A stretch of DNA of 64,000 bases from Tildeniella torsiva UHER 1998/13D. Lineage in GTDB: Bacteria > Cyanobacteriota > Cyanobacteriia > Phormidesmidales > Phormidesmidaceae. The notes below the pieces were generated by a model. That model worked only from the letters and a program-made list of their open reading frames with translations. It had not been told where the DNA came from and made no database searches. The position numbers and the translations under genes were made by a program. Each line of letters begins with the position of its first letter. Within the stretch, counting starts at the first letter, position 1. The DNA is taken from assembly GCA_019358835.1 (NCBI GenBank), contig JAHHIH010000013.1, positions 1-64,000 on the forward strand, in the 5' to 3' direction. This document shows positions 26,467 through 35,348 of the stretch, piece by piece.

Positions 26467-28605
26467 ATGTTTCTCTTTTTAGTAGAACCTGTCTCAGAAA
26501 CGTTAAAAGAACCGATTACAACGTTTGTGCTGCTGCTGGCGATTGTGTTGATCACACCGCCAATTTTTGAGCGGTTTAGACTACCCGGATTGATTGGACT
26601 ATTGCTAGCTGGGGTGTTATTTGGCAGCAGCGGCTTGGGTTGGCTCAATGCTGACACCGACATCATGAAGCTGTTTTCAGAAATCGGCAAAATATATCTG
26701 ATGTTTGTGGCCGGTCTTGAGATTGACATGGCCCTATTTCAGAAAACGCGCAATCGCTCCCTTGGCTTTGGCATGCTGACTTTTGCTGTCCCGATGCTGG
26801 GCGGGATTGCGGTTGGTTTATTCTTTAACTTTGGCTGGTTGGCGGCGGTGTTAATTGGCTCGCTGCTGGCCTCTCACACGCTGCTGGCGTATCCCATCGT
26901 GCAGCGGTTTGGCATTGTCAATAACGAAGCGGTAACGGTTACCGTTGGAGCGACAATTTTTACAGACATTGGGTCGCTGCTGGTGCTGGCTATTTGCCTG
27001 GGTGTTAACCAGGGGGACTTCTCGGCGCTTAAGCTAGCAATCTTGTTGGGGTCGCTGACCTTATACACGATCGCAGTCTTAGTGGGACTCAAACAGCTCA
27101 GCAAACTGTTCTTTAGCAAAACGGGTAAGGACGAAGGCAACCAATTCCTGTTTGTGATGCTATCGGTTTTTCTCTGCGCCTTGGGAGCCCAGCTGATTGG
27201 GGTAGAAAGCATTATTGGTGCCTTTCTGGCGGGCCTAGCTATCAACAGCGTGATTGGCGATGGCCCGGTCAAAGAGAAAACAGAATTTTTGGGCAGCGTT
27301 TTATTTATTCCCATGTTTTTTGTAGCCATGGGGCTGCTGCTCGATCTAAATGCCTTTGGCGACATTCTGCGATCGATTGAGCTGCCTTTGATCATTGTCG
27401 GCATGCTGTTGCTAACCAAGGGGCTAGCCTCTCTGGGTGCCAAGATGCTCTACGGCTATACCTGGCCTGAGACCTGGACGATGTGGTCCCTGTCGATTCC
27501 CCAGGTGGCGGCAACGCTGGCGGCGGCACTGGTGGGCTATGAAGCCGAAATTATTAACTCACAGGTGTTTAACAGCGTCATTTTGCTCATGCTGGTGACG
27601 GCCATTTTAGGCCCGCTGGTCACCACTAGGGCAGGAAAACAGCTCATCGCAGTGGATAGCTTCACTGAAACTGAAATCCTCGATTGGCTCCCCCCGCCCA
27701 GCGACATTCCAGAATCGTTTACGGTGGTGGTGCCGGTCTATAACCCCAACACCGAGCAGTGGTTGCTTGAGCTAGCGGCAGCGGTGGCCCGCCATGAAAA
27801 CGGGCGGGTGATTCCGCTGGTGGTGGCCCTGGCCCAGCCCCAAATGGATTCACCCCAGTTGGCCAGAGCTATGGCCAACAGCCGCCAGCGGTTAGAAGCT
27901 GCCCAGGCCATTAGCGCCACCTTAGAAGCCGAAATCGACCCCCGGTTGAGAATTGACTATAACGTGGCCCAGGGGATTTCTCACCTCAGTCGGGAGGAAA
28001 ATGCCAACCTAATTCTGCTGGGCATGGGGCGGCGATCGCGCCTAGGTGCTCGACTCTTCAGCAACATTCAAGACAATATTTTGTGGTCGGCCCACTGCCC
28101 GGTAGTGGTGGCGCGCCTGCTAGATTCGCCCACCACCTGCAAAACCATTCTGCTGCCCATTGAGAACCCGTCCCCCGCTAACCTCCGCACCCTGCGCTTT
28201 GCTCAGGTACTGGCCAGTACCTACCAGGCCAAAATTACGCTGCTGCATGTGCACAGTTCGCGGGCCTCAGAACTCCAGCGCAGCCGGTTGGCCAAGCAGC
28301 TAGACCTGTTGGTCAATCGGTTTCCCGCTGCGGATATCGACATCGACATTCGCCTTGTGCCAGGGGACAACGTGGTGTCTACCATTGTCAAAATGGCGTC
28401 GCAATTCGATGTAGTAATGCTGCGATTACAGCGCCGTCGAGTCGGCAACGGGCTCACCGTGGGCTCACAGACCACATCCCTGGTTGATCAGCTCACTGGC
28501 TCGGTCATTCTGGTGGGTGAACCCCATCCCCAGCGCAGCGATCGCCCCGTCCGATCGAATCGAGGTGCTTTCAAGCTAAATTCCAAACTTTTGGCCTCGT
28601 CCTAA
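26467..28605 (+). CDS. CPA2-family cation:proton antiporter with C-terminal universal-stress domains
   Basis: A 712-residue inner-membrane exchanger. The first ~400 residues hold about 12 hydrophobic segments of the Na+/H+ exchanger fold (FRLPGLIGLLLAGVLFG, FLAGLAINSVIG, MFFVAMGLLL). The last ~300 residues are cytoplasmic and contain two USP-like nucleotide-binding modules (NLILLGMGRRSRLGARLFSN and ILLPIENPSPANLRTLRFAQ). It probably exchanges Na+ or K+ for protons in pH and salt homeostasis; the ion is not determined by sequence alone. The USP tail suggests regulation by a nucleotide or stress signal. A structured leader RNA precedes it. Confidence 0.93.
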   Translation: MFLFLVEPVSETLKEPITTFVLLLAIVLITPPIFERFRLPGLIGLLLAGVLFGSSGLGWLNADTDIMKLFSEIGKIYLMFVAGLEIDMALFQKTRNRSLGFGMLTFAVPMLGGIAVGLFFNFGWLAAVLIGSLLASHTLLAYPIVQRFGIVNNEAVTVTVGATIFTDIGSLLVLAICLGVNQGDFSALKLAILLGSLTLYTIAVLVGLKQLSKLFFSKTGKDEGNQFLFVMLSVFLCALGAQLIGVESIIGAFLAGLAINSVIGDGPVKEKTEFLGSVLFIPMFFVAMGLLLDLNAFGDILRSIELPLIIVGMLLLTKGLASLGAKMLYGYTWPETWTMWSLSIPQVAATLAAALVGYEAEIINSQVFNSVILLMLVTAILGPLVTTRAGKQLIAVDSFTETEILDWLPPPSDIPESFTVVVPVYNPNTEQWLLELAAAVARHENGRVIPLVVALAQPQMDSPQLARAMANSRQRLEAAQAISATLEAEIDPRLRIDYNVAQGISHLSREENANLILLGMGRRSRLGARLFSNIQDNILWSAHCPVVVARLLDSPTTCKTILLPIENPSPANLRTLRFAQVLASTYQAKITLLHVHSSRASELQRSRLAKQLDLLVNRFPAADIDIDIRLVPGDNVVSTIVKMASQFDVVMLRLQRRRVGNGLTVGSQTTSLVDQLTGSVILVGEPHPQRSDRPVRSNRGAFKLNSKLLASS

Positions 28606-28687
28606 GGCTCGTTTGCGATTGAGGTCAAGATCCAATCTGGAGGGTGGCTCGCTGAGGCATTCAAAACCCACCCACCCCTAATCCCCG

Positions 28688-29137
28688 TCACCACTGCCGC
28701 CGGTAGTGGTGCTCAACGTAGCGCTTGATCTGTCGGCCCATCCGGCGAATGCCCTCCTTCTCGTCGCGGCGAATGAAGGGCAGAAATACCTGGGAGAGCA
28801 GGCCAGAGATGCGCTCCTGGTGAATGTATTTGGTGCGGTTGGGGCCGACATCTTTCAGTTCAAACACGTGCTCGCTCTTAAAGCCAGGGCCTTTGGAAAT
28901 CCACCGCAGGCAGTGGTTGGGCTGCACGACCACAATGCGGGGCTGAAACTCGGTTTCGTCTTCGCCCTCAAGGCGGCGCAGGGCAAGGAAGATTTCGCCG
29001 CCGGGGCGGATCGGCAGGTTGGGGTCGCAGTCGTAGAGAAAGGTGTTCCAACGGTGCCACTCTTCTTTGCGGACGAGGGCATCCCAGACGGCAAACCGGG
29101 GGGCGTTGATGGTGACTTCGCTGTAGAGACTGGGCAT
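28688..29137 (-). CDS. SRPBCC (START-like) domain protein
   Basis: A 149-residue protein of the SRPBCC/polyketide-cyclase fold: MPSLYSEVTINAPRFAVWDALV, WNTFLYDCDPNL, the beta-strand segment FQPRIVVVQPNHCLRWIS and the C-terminal helix. Such proteins bind hydrophobic ligands; the ligand is unknown. I chose the ATG at 29137 because MPSLYSEVTI is the usual family beginning, while the earlier ATG adds 30 residues of leader-like sequence. It is divergent from the malic enzyme. Confidence 0.88.
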   Translation of the reverse strand: MPSLYSEVTINAPRFAVWDALVRKEEWHRWNTFLYDCDPNLPIRPGGEIFLALRRLEGEDETEFQPRIVVVQPNHCLRWISKGPGFKSEHVFELKDVGPNRTKYIHQERISGLLSQVFLPFIRRDEKEGIRRMGRQIKRYVEHHYRRQW

Positions 29138-29325
29138 GGCGATGAGGAGGGTAGCCAGGAACCGTGCGCCAGAAACCGTGCATAGGTAACAGACGCTACT
29201 GCTATCTTCACACACACTGGGAGACACAGACGGGAGAGACTTAGTCGCCTAAACTAGGGAGCTGGTCTTAATATTCCCTCAGGACAGCATTTTTGTTTCG
29301 CTGGCGATCGCCCAAAGGTTTTGGC

Positions 29326-30717
29326 ATGGCAACTCTTACCCCCAACCCCAGTTACAGTCTCAGTCTGCGGCTCAAGCTGCCCAATAAAACCGGCATGCTG
29401 GCGCGCGTTACCCAGGCCATTGCCGAGGCCGGGGGCAACCTGGGCGACTTTGAGCTGCTCAGCCGCAGCCGCTACGACATGGTGCGGGTGCTGCACGTCG
29501 ATGCCTCTAGCGAAGCCCACGTAGAAGACATTATTGCGGCGGTCAAAACCGTCGAAGCGGTAGAGATTCTGGAGATCTGCGATCGCACCTTCGCGATTCA
29601 CGAGGGCGGCAAGATCAGCGTCGAGAGCAAGCTAGAGCTGCACAACCAGGATGACCTGGCCATGGCCTATACCCCCGGCGTGGGTCGGGTGTGCGTTGAA
29701 ATCGCCGAGCACCCCGATCGCGTCTATGACCTCACCATCAAGGGCAACACGGTGGCGATCGTCACCGACGGCAGCGCCGTGCTGGGGCTGGGCAACCTCG
29801 GCCCCGAAGCCGCCCTGCCCGTAATGGAAGGCAAGGCGCTGCTATTTAAAAAATTCGCCGGGCTGGATGCCTTCCCGATTTGTCTGGATACCCAGGACAC
29901 CGACGCGATCGTGACGGCGGTAAAGCAGCTAGCCCCCGTCTTCGGCGGCGTCAACCTGGAAGACATCAGCGCCCCCCGCTGCTTTGAAATCGAAGCTCGC
30001 CTGCGCCAGGAGCTAGATATCCCGGTCTTTCACGACGACCAGCACGGCACCGCCATCGTCACCCTGGCGGCGCTGGTCAACGCCCTCAAGCTGGTGAACA
30101 AGTCTCTCACCCAGGTCAAGGTGGTGATCAACGGAGCCGGGGCGGCGGGGGTGGCGATCGCCAAGCTGCTGCAAAAGGCCGGCGCTACCTCCATTGTGCT
30201 CTGTGATTCGAAGGGCATTCTCTCGCTGAGCCGCGACGATCTCAATGCCCAAAAGCAGGAATTTGCTGTGGAAGCCTCGGGCACCCTGGCTGACGCCATG
30301 GTGGGGGCCGACATCTTTTTAGGCGTCAGCGCGCCGGGGGTCGTGTCGGTAGAGATGGTGGCCTCCATGGCGGCAGACCCGATCGTGTTTGCTATGGCCA
30401 ACCCCATTCCCGAAATTCAGCCCGAGCTGGTGGCGGATAAAGTGGCCGTGATGGCCACGGGCCGCAGCGACTACCCCAACCAGATCAACAACGTGCTGGC
30501 CTTCCCAGGCGTGCTGCGGGGGGCGCTCGACTGTCGCGCCCAGGAAATTACGCCGTCGATGTATCTAGAGGCAGCCTATGCGATCGCGGCCCTGGTCAGC
30601 CCCCACGAACTCGATCGCGAGCACATCATCCCCTCGGTGTTTGATGAAAGGGTGGCTGCTGCTGTGGCCTCGGCGGTCAAGCATGCGGCCCGGGTGGATG
30701 GGGTGGCAAGGAAGTAA
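29326..30717 (+). CDS. NAD(P)-dependent malic enzyme with N-terminal ACT domain
   Basis: Decarboxylates malate to pyruvate, linking C4 acids and reductant supply. It has 463 residues from the ATG at 29326. Residues about 10-85 form an ACT domain (LSLRLKLPNKTGMLARVTQAIAEAGGNLGD), a regulatory ligand-binding module. The malic enzyme core follows with YTPGVGRVC, VFHDDQHGTA, the Rossmann loop VVINGAGAAGVAIAKLLQ and FAMANPIPEIQPE. The absent phosphotransacetylase domain distinguishes it from MaeB. The ACT domain suggests allosteric control, perhaps by an amino acid; this is inferred from the family. Confidence 0.95.
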   Translation: MATLTPNPSYSLSLRLKLPNKTGMLARVTQAIAEAGGNLGDFELLSRSRYDMVRVLHVDASSEAHVEDIIAAVKTVEAVEILEICDRTFAIHEGGKISVESKLELHNQDDLAMAYTPGVGRVCVEIAEHPDRVYDLTIKGNTVAIVTDGSAVLGLGNLGPEAALPVMEGKALLFKKFAGLDAFPICLDTQDTDAIVTAVKQLAPVFGGVNLEDISAPRCFEIEARLRQELDIPVFHDDQHGTAIVTLAALVNALKLVNKSLTQVKVVINGAGAAGVAIAKLLQKAGATSIVLCDSKGILSLSRDDLNAQKQEFAVEASGTLADAMVGADIFLGVSAPGVVSVEMVASMAADPIVFAMANPIPEIQPELVADKVAVMATGRSDYPNQINNVLAFPGVLRGALDCRAQEITPSMYLEAAYAIAALVSPHELDREHIIPSVFDERVAAAVASAVKHAARVDGVARK

Positions 30718-30718
30718 A

Positions 30719-30776
30719 CAGGGGTAGGGAGTAGGGGGTTAGGGCTGCTCCCTACCCCCTACCCCCTACTCCCCAC
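30719..30776. repeat. Inverted repeat of GGGTAGGGAGTAGGGGG type
   Basis: A G-rich arm (GGGGTAGGGAGTAGGGGGTT) faces a C-rich arm (CCCTACCCCCTACCCCC) around a 5-base loop. It fills the gap between malic enzyme and GNAT genes. The same C-rich theme appears singly near 18740-18780. Confidence 0.6.
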
Positions 30777-30777
30777 C

Positions 30778-31254
30778 CTAGACTCCGGTCTCAGCCAACT
30801 GTCGCTCCATCAGATAACGCGTGAACTGCACCCCGTTGCGATCGACCACTTCGGTGTCGTACTGGCTAAAGCCAAATTTTTGGAATAGCCCCAGGCTAAA
30901 CTCGCTAGCCTCGGCGTAGAGGCGCTGGATTTGCTTCTCTTGAGCGTGGGCCAGCACCGCCTGCATCAGCAGCGAGCCCACGCCCCGGTGCAGACAGTCG
31001 TGGCGTACGTAGGTAGACGCCACATAGCCGTCGTCGCCAATGCCCGCAAAGCCGAGGATGGCGGTATCGTCCTCGGCCACATAGGTGGTTACGGCCAAGA
31101 TGAACTGGTGGAACCGAGGGCTAGCGGCATCGACGGCGGCCCAGGCCTCGACTTGAGCCGGACTGTAGTGCTGCGGGCCGTTGACTAGCACCGTTTCTCG
31201 AAATAGCGTTGCTAGGGCCGGTAAATCGGCTTCAATGGCGGTACGAAGGTTCAT
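30778..31254 (-). CDS. GNAT-family N-acetyltransferase
   Basis: A 158-residue acetyl-CoA-dependent acetyltransferase. The acetyl-CoA loop is in YVRHDCLHRGVGSLLMQAVL, preceded by the beta strand ILGFAGIGDDGYVASTYV and followed by RLYAEASEFSLGLFQKFGF. The substrate is unknown. It ends near a repeat and starts 4 bases from the next minus-strand gene's stop, so it is probably the last gene of a five-gene run (HlyD, Uma2, permease, VOC, GNAT). Confidence 0.9.
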   Translation of the reverse strand: MNLRTAIEADLPALATLFRETVLVNGPQHYSPAQVEAWAAVDAASPRFHQFILAVTTYVAEDDTAILGFAGIGDDGYVASTYVRHDCLHRGVGSLLMQAVLAHAQEKQIQRLYAEASEFSLGLFQKFGFSQYDTEVVDRNGVQFTRYLMERQLAETGV

Positions 31255-31258
31255 GCTT

Positions 31259-31960
31259 TTACCAGTGGACTATCAGCGGTAGGGCGGGGCGAAAGTCGTG
31301 GTGCTGGGCCTGGGTCTCGCTATCAAAGCCGAGTTCCATTAGATAGGCGGGGCTGGTTTGGATAGCGATTAAGTTGGTGGCAGCGATCGCCTCCAATTCC
31401 CCCGATCGCGGCGGCGCTTGGGTCAAAATCAAACTAACCCGCGTCACTTCGCGTAACCCAAAGGCATGCTCCAGGGGTTGGGCCTTGGCTTCAGTGTAGC
31501 TATCCTGGCGTTTGGCAAAGGGCAGATAAAACAGCATCGGCTCGCTCAGCACCGACACATTGGTCGCTACCGGGATAGCGACGCCCGCCGGAAAGTAAGC
31601 GGGCTGGTAGTTCCAAGTGGGGAAGGGAAGGGTTGCGGGGGCTGGGCCTGCGATTGGGCGAAGGCATACCCCAAAGGGGCAGGTGCCCTGGGCTAGACCA
31701 GACCAGCGCTCCCACAGATAGGTGGGTCGAGTGTCGTCAGACTGGGCCTCAGCGGCATTGTGCACCCACAGCAGCTCCAGCATCAGGTTGTGGAAGAAAA
31801 AGCAGCGGTTAGCCGTGCCTTGACCGGCATGGACGTTAGCCCTGCCCTCCACTAGCCCAAACTGGAGCAGCTGTTCGGCGGCAGGGGCGTTGGGAGCAGT
31901 GCAAATAAACAGGTGATCGAGTTCAAACGCCATATCGTTATCCGCAGGGGCACTCCCCAT
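31259..31960 (-). CDS. VOC-like (glyoxalase-fold, PF13468-type) protein
   Basis: A 233-residue protein with the beginning MAFELDHLFICTAPNAPAAEQLLQFGLVEG and FFFHNLMLELLWVHNAAEA, which matches the glyoxalase-like domain of this type. His in DHLFI and Glu in MLELLW may bind a metal or ligand. Its ATG at 31960 overlaps the stop of the permease gene (TAATG), so translational coupling is likely; an internal ATG at 31933 is the alternative start. Role unknown. Confidence 0.78.
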   Translation of the reverse strand: MGSAPADNDMAFELDHLFICTAPNAPAAEQLLQFGLVEGRANVHAGQGTANRCFFFHNLMLELLWVHNAAEAQSDDTRPTYLWERWSGLAQGTCPFGVCLRPIAGPAPATLPFPTWNYQPAYFPAGVAIPVATNVSVLSEPMLFYLPFAKRQDSYTEAKAQPLEHAFGLREVTRVSLILTQAPPRSGELEAIAATNLIAIQTSPAYLMELGFDSETQAQHHDFRPALPLIVHW

Positions 31961-33183
31961 TAAGCCGTTCTCAAGGCCACAATCGGGTCAAGTTTAGCCG
32001 CCTGACGTGCCGGAAACACGCCAAAGAACAGGCCAATGCCGCCCGAAACAGTCACCGTCAGCAGAATTGCCCCCACTGAAATGCCGGCTTCAAAGGGAGT
32101 CAGCACCCCAATCAGCAAAATGCCGCTCACCCCCACGGCGGTGCCAATCATGCCTCCGGCAATCGATAGAATAATGGCTTCAATTAAGAACTGGCCCAAG
32201 ATGTCGCCCTGGGAAGCTCCGATCGCCTTCCTCAACCCGATCTCCTGGGTGCGCTCGCGCACCGACACCAGCATGATGTTCATAATGCCAATGCCGCCGA
32301 CAAACAGGGAAATACCGGCGATCGCGGCCAGCATCAGGGTCAGCGCCCCGGTAATCGTGTTGGCGATGGTGAGCAGCGAGTCTTGGCTGCTGATGTAAAA
32401 GTCGTCCTCGTCGCGAATGTTGTGGCGCAGGCGCAGCAGGTTGGTGATCTGAAATTCTGCCGTGGCCATGCTGGCGCGATCGCGGGCCGACACGGTAATG
32501 AATGAAACTTCGATACCGTAGGGCGATCGCTCGGTACCGGCCAGGCGGCTATCTTTGGTGGTCAGCGGCACCATTACCGCGTCGTCGTAGTCGAGGCCCA
32601 GGTTAGAGCCTTTCTTCTCTAGCACCCCCACGATGTCAAAGGTGATCCCCCCGATACGAATTTGCTGACCCAGTGCCGATTCGTCGTCGAATAGCCGTTC
32701 TCGCAGGGTCTCACCAATCACGGCAACCTGGGCGCTGCGGGTTAGGTCGAGATCGCTGACAAAGCGTCCGTTGGCCACCTCAAAGCTGCGCACCGTGAGA
32801 AAATCTGGGGTAATGCCCACCACATTGACGTTGGCGTTGCGGTTGCGATAGGTGACGAGCTGGCGACCGCTCGACTCGGCGGCGACGGCGGCGGCGGCGG
32901 GCACCTGGGCCGCGATCGCCTCCGCATCGGCCAGCACCAGCGTGCGGGGTACCTCCAGCGACCCTAGCTCCCGTGTTTCGCGGCTGCCCGGCACCACAAA
33001 CAGCACGTTTGGCCCCAGGGTTTCGAGCTGGGCATTGACATATCGCTGCGCCCCTTCGCCCAAACCCACCATCGTAATCACCGAGGCATTGCCGATGATA
33101 ATGCCGAGCATGGTGAGGGCGCTGCGGAGACGGTTAGCCGCCAGGGTTTTGGTCGCCATCGACAGGCTTTCTTGCAGGTTCAT
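31960..33183 (-). CDS. ABC transporter permease, MacB/DevC type
   Basis: A 407-residue inner-membrane permease: an N-terminal helix (about 20-45), a large periplasmic MacB-PCD domain (about 50-250) and three C-terminal helices with the FtsX domain (LMLAAIAGISLFVGGIGIMNIMLVSVRERTQEIGLRKAIGA). The latter also holds the coupling helix contacts for the ATPase. Such permeases work with a separate ATP-binding subunit and a HlyD-type adaptor, using mechanotransmission to drive export through an outer-membrane channel. The adaptor is two genes upstream, but no ATPase gene is present in the window near it. Confidence 0.93.
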   Translation of the reverse strand: MNLQESLSMATKTLAANRLRSALTMLGIIIGNASVITMVGLGEGAQRYVNAQLETLGPNVLFVVPGSRETRELGSLEVPRTLVLADAEAIAAQVPAAAAVAAESSGRQLVTYRNRNANVNVVGITPDFLTVRSFEVANGRFVSDLDLTRSAQVAVIGETLRERLFDDESALGQQIRIGGITFDIVGVLEKKGSNLGLDYDDAVMVPLTTKDSRLAGTERSPYGIEVSFITVSARDRASMATAEFQITNLLRLRHNIRDEDDFYISSQDSLLTIANTITGALTLMLAAIAGISLFVGGIGIMNIMLVSVRERTQEIGLRKAIGASQGDILGQFLIEAIILSIAGGMIGTAVGVSGILLIGVLTPFEAGISVGAILLTVTVSGGIGLFFGVFPARQAAKLDPIVALRTA

Positions 33184-33195
33184 AGAAAAATTTGC

Positions 33196-33825
33196 TTAGG
33201 GATTTTCTCTTAGGGCAGCCAAGAATTGAGACCGGGCTTCTCCGGCTTCTTCTAGCTGAACGCAGCGTTCGAGCAGCGCAATATCTAGATCAGGAAGCCA
33301 ACGGCTACGATCGGCAAGCTGATAATCAGACGCGTCGGCAGCCGTAGAAATGAGGTGGTAAATTGCAAGGCAATTGCGCTGCCAAAACCAGACTTCTGTC
33401 ACGTCAAACCGTCGGTACTTCTCCAGTTTGTCGAGGCCACCACTGGTAAAAACCACCTCAATTCCCAGGTCGGGATAGTCTTTGTCAGTTTCAAAACAGT
33501 AAGATTCATCGGGGTTAAAGGAGGCCCCTTTTTCCTCAGCTTCGCAGGTGGCATTTCCTAAGGGGAAAAAGCGAATGCCGCGCTCAAAGCAGTAGGCCTC
33601 GATCAAGATGGCCATTAACTTTTTGATGCGCTCATGGGGCTTACCAGTCGTCATAAGTTCAATCGCGCCATCCAAGTACGTAATTTTGAGGCCAGGCGTT
33701 TGGTCAGCCCAATCTTGAAGACCTTTGAAATGGCTCCAAGCATAGCGGCCTGGCAGAATCAGGGCTTGCTCTGGCGGCGATGGAGGGGGTGCTGGTAAGG
33801 AGACTTGAGTGGTCATCAGAGGCAT
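33196..33825 (-). CDS. Uma2-family (DUF820) nuclease-like protein (second copy)
   Basis: A 209-residue Uma2 protein: LPGRYAWSHFKGLQDWADQTPGLKITYLDGAIELMTTG, then KGASFNPDESYCFE, the PDLGIEVVFTSGGLDKLEKYRRFDVTEVWFW core and a C-terminal helix. The conserved Asp (YPDLGIEVVF) and Glu positions are present. It lies between the HlyD adaptor and the MacB-type permease on the same strand, an unusual insertion for a nuclease-like gene. Gaps are about 12 and 34 bases, so it is probably co-transcribed with the exporter genes. Role unresolved, as for the family generally. Confidence 0.88.
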   Translation of the reverse strand: MPLMTTQVSLPAPPPSPPEQALILPGRYAWSHFKGLQDWADQTPGLKITYLDGAIELMTTGKPHERIKKLMAILIEAYCFERGIRFFPLGNATCEAEEKGASFNPDESYCFETDKDYPDLGIEVVFTSGGLDKLEKYRRFDVTEVWFWQRNCLAIYHLISTAADASDYQLADRSRWLPDLDIALLERCVQLEEAGEARSQFLAALRENP

Positions 33826-33859
33826 CCTAATCTACTGGTCTGGGCAAATTAGCAGTTTG

Positions 33860-35200
33860 CTACTGTTCTTGGCGGACGGTGATGTTTTCGAGGGATTTAC
33901 CGGGGGGCAGATCGACAAAGACGCGATCGCCCTCCTCAATGCCGTCAACAATTTGAATTTGGTTACCGACCTGGGGGCCTAGGGTCACCGGCTGAAACAC
34001 AATATCGCGGTTGTCACCGGGCACCAGCACCCCGCTCTCCCCGGCCTGGGTTACCACCGCCACCGTTGGCACCACCAGGGCATCGGCCAGCTGATCGCCC
34101 ACAAAATTCACGTTGACATTCATGTTCGATCGCAGAATGTCTTTGCCGTCGATTAGCTCAATGCGCACCTGAAATAGGGTGACGCTCTGGCGCTCGATCG
34201 CCTCGGGGGCCACCAGCTTGACCCGGCCCGCAAAAGTCTGATCGGGAAAGGCATCGGCCACCACTTCCACCGTCTGCCCCGGTTCGATTAGGGCAATGTC
34301 GGCCTCGGGCACCTCGGCCAGCACCTCCAGATCTTCAGCCAGCGCCACGATCGCCGTAGAGGTCGCTGACGACAGCTCAGAGGCTGAGGTGGTGGGGGTG
34401 ACAAACGCGCCTTCGGTGGCAAATTTTTGGGTGACAACGCCGCCAAAGGGGGCGCGAATCAGGGTCTCATCCTGGCGAATCTGGGCTCCGTCGAGCTGGG
34501 CGCGGGCCTGGGCTAAGCGGGCTTCGGCCTGGGCGATCGCCTCCTGGCGCGGCCCGCTGCGCAGGTCATCTACCCGCCGCTGCGACTCGGTGACGCGGGC
34601 CTGGGCCTGCTCCAGGGCTGCCTGGGCGCTGCGCTGCTCGCGGGCGGCGGTGTCGAGGTCGGTGGCTGCCACAGCTCCCCGGTCAAACAGCTGCTGGCGG
34701 CGGGCCAGATCGCTGGTGGCGAGATCGAGTCGCGCTTGGGCGTCGCGCACCTGGGCGCGGTTGGCCTCAACGGTCGCCTCGGCCTGGGTAATTTCGTCGG
34801 GGCGGTTGCCCTGGCGCAACTCGGCTAGAGCAGCTTCGGCCTCAGCCACAGCAGCCTGGTTCTGGGCCACCTGGGTAGCGGTGTCGCGGCTTTTCATGCG
34901 GGCGATGATCTGGCCCTGCTCGACGCGATCGCCCTGCTCGACAAAGAGTTCTTCTAAAATTCCGGCATTCTCAGGGCTGAGGTTCACCGTCTGCACCGGC
35001 CTCACCGTGCCGCTGGCCGCCACCCGCACCGTCAAGGGCTCGATCGCAGCCGCCGTTGTAAAGGCCTCGACGTCGTAAGCGCTCTGGCGGCTGCGCCAAA
35101 CCCCAAACCCCACTGCGCCTGCCACCACAGCCGCCGCTGTCAGCCCGGCCAGCAGCCACACCAGCGGACGACGCACCTTGCCAATTAAAGGAACCTGCAT
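33860..35200 (-). CDS. HlyD-family periplasmic adaptor of an efflux system
   Basis: A 446-residue membrane-fusion protein. N-terminal anchor PLVWLLAGLTAAAVVAGAVGFGVW, then the barrel-sandwich hybrid domain, a long coiled-coil hairpin (about 100-250, alternating Ala/Gln/Glu/Arg) and the C-terminal barrel ending in EGDRVFVDLPPG. It bridges an inner-membrane transporter and an outer-membrane channel. The partner is probably the MacB-type permease at 31960-33183, in the DevB-DevC style. A perfect palindrome (35228-35243) lies 28 bases upstream of its start. Confidence 0.93.
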   Translation of the reverse strand: MQVPLIGKVRRPLVWLLAGLTAAAVVAGAVGFGVWRSRQSAYDVEAFTTAAAIEPLTVRVAASGTVRPVQTVNLSPENAGILEELFVEQGDRVEQGQIIARMKSRDTATQVAQNQAAVAEAEAALAELRQGNRPDEITQAEATVEANRAQVRDAQARLDLATSDLARRQQLFDRGAVAATDLDTAAREQRSAQAALEQAQARVTESQRRVDDLRSGPRQEAIAQAEARLAQARAQLDGAQIRQDETLIRAPFGGVVTQKFATEGAFVTPTTSASELSSATSTAIVALAEDLEVLAEVPEADIALIEPGQTVEVVADAFPDQTFAGRVKLVAPEAIERQSVTLFQVRIELIDGKDILRSNMNVNVNFVGDQLADALVVPTVAVVTQAGESGVLVPGDNRDIVFQPVTLGPQVGNQIQIVDGIEEGDRVFVDLPPGKSLENITVRQEQ

Positions 35201-35227
35201 AGAAACTTTTTGGATTTTGCCCAGAAC

Positions 35228-35243
35228 TAAACTGTTCAGTTTA
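35228..35243. promoter_or_regulatory. Probable operator palindrome upstream of HlyD gene
   Basis: TAAACTG-TT-CAGTTTA is a perfect 16-bp palindrome between the divergent HlyD adaptor and Gfo/Idh/MocA genes, 28 bases before the adaptor's ATG. Its size and form resemble operators of TetR-family repressors of efflux genes. No TetR gene lies next to it in the window, so the binding protein would be encoded elsewhere. Confidence 0.55.
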
Positions 35244-35348
35244 ATTGTAGCGATCGCAGCTCGCCCCTTACTCTGGGGTAGGGCACTGGCTATCTAGCCC
35301 GCCCCCTGCATTGATAAAGGCATCGACAAGGGCAAAGATGAGGTCGCT

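Noticed and set aside
34296-35078. Plus-strand 260-codon Ser/Ala/Arg-rich frame opposite the HlyD adaptor
   Set aside because: It mirrors the Ala/Gln-rich coiled coil of the real adaptor gene. No membrane or motif logic is present.
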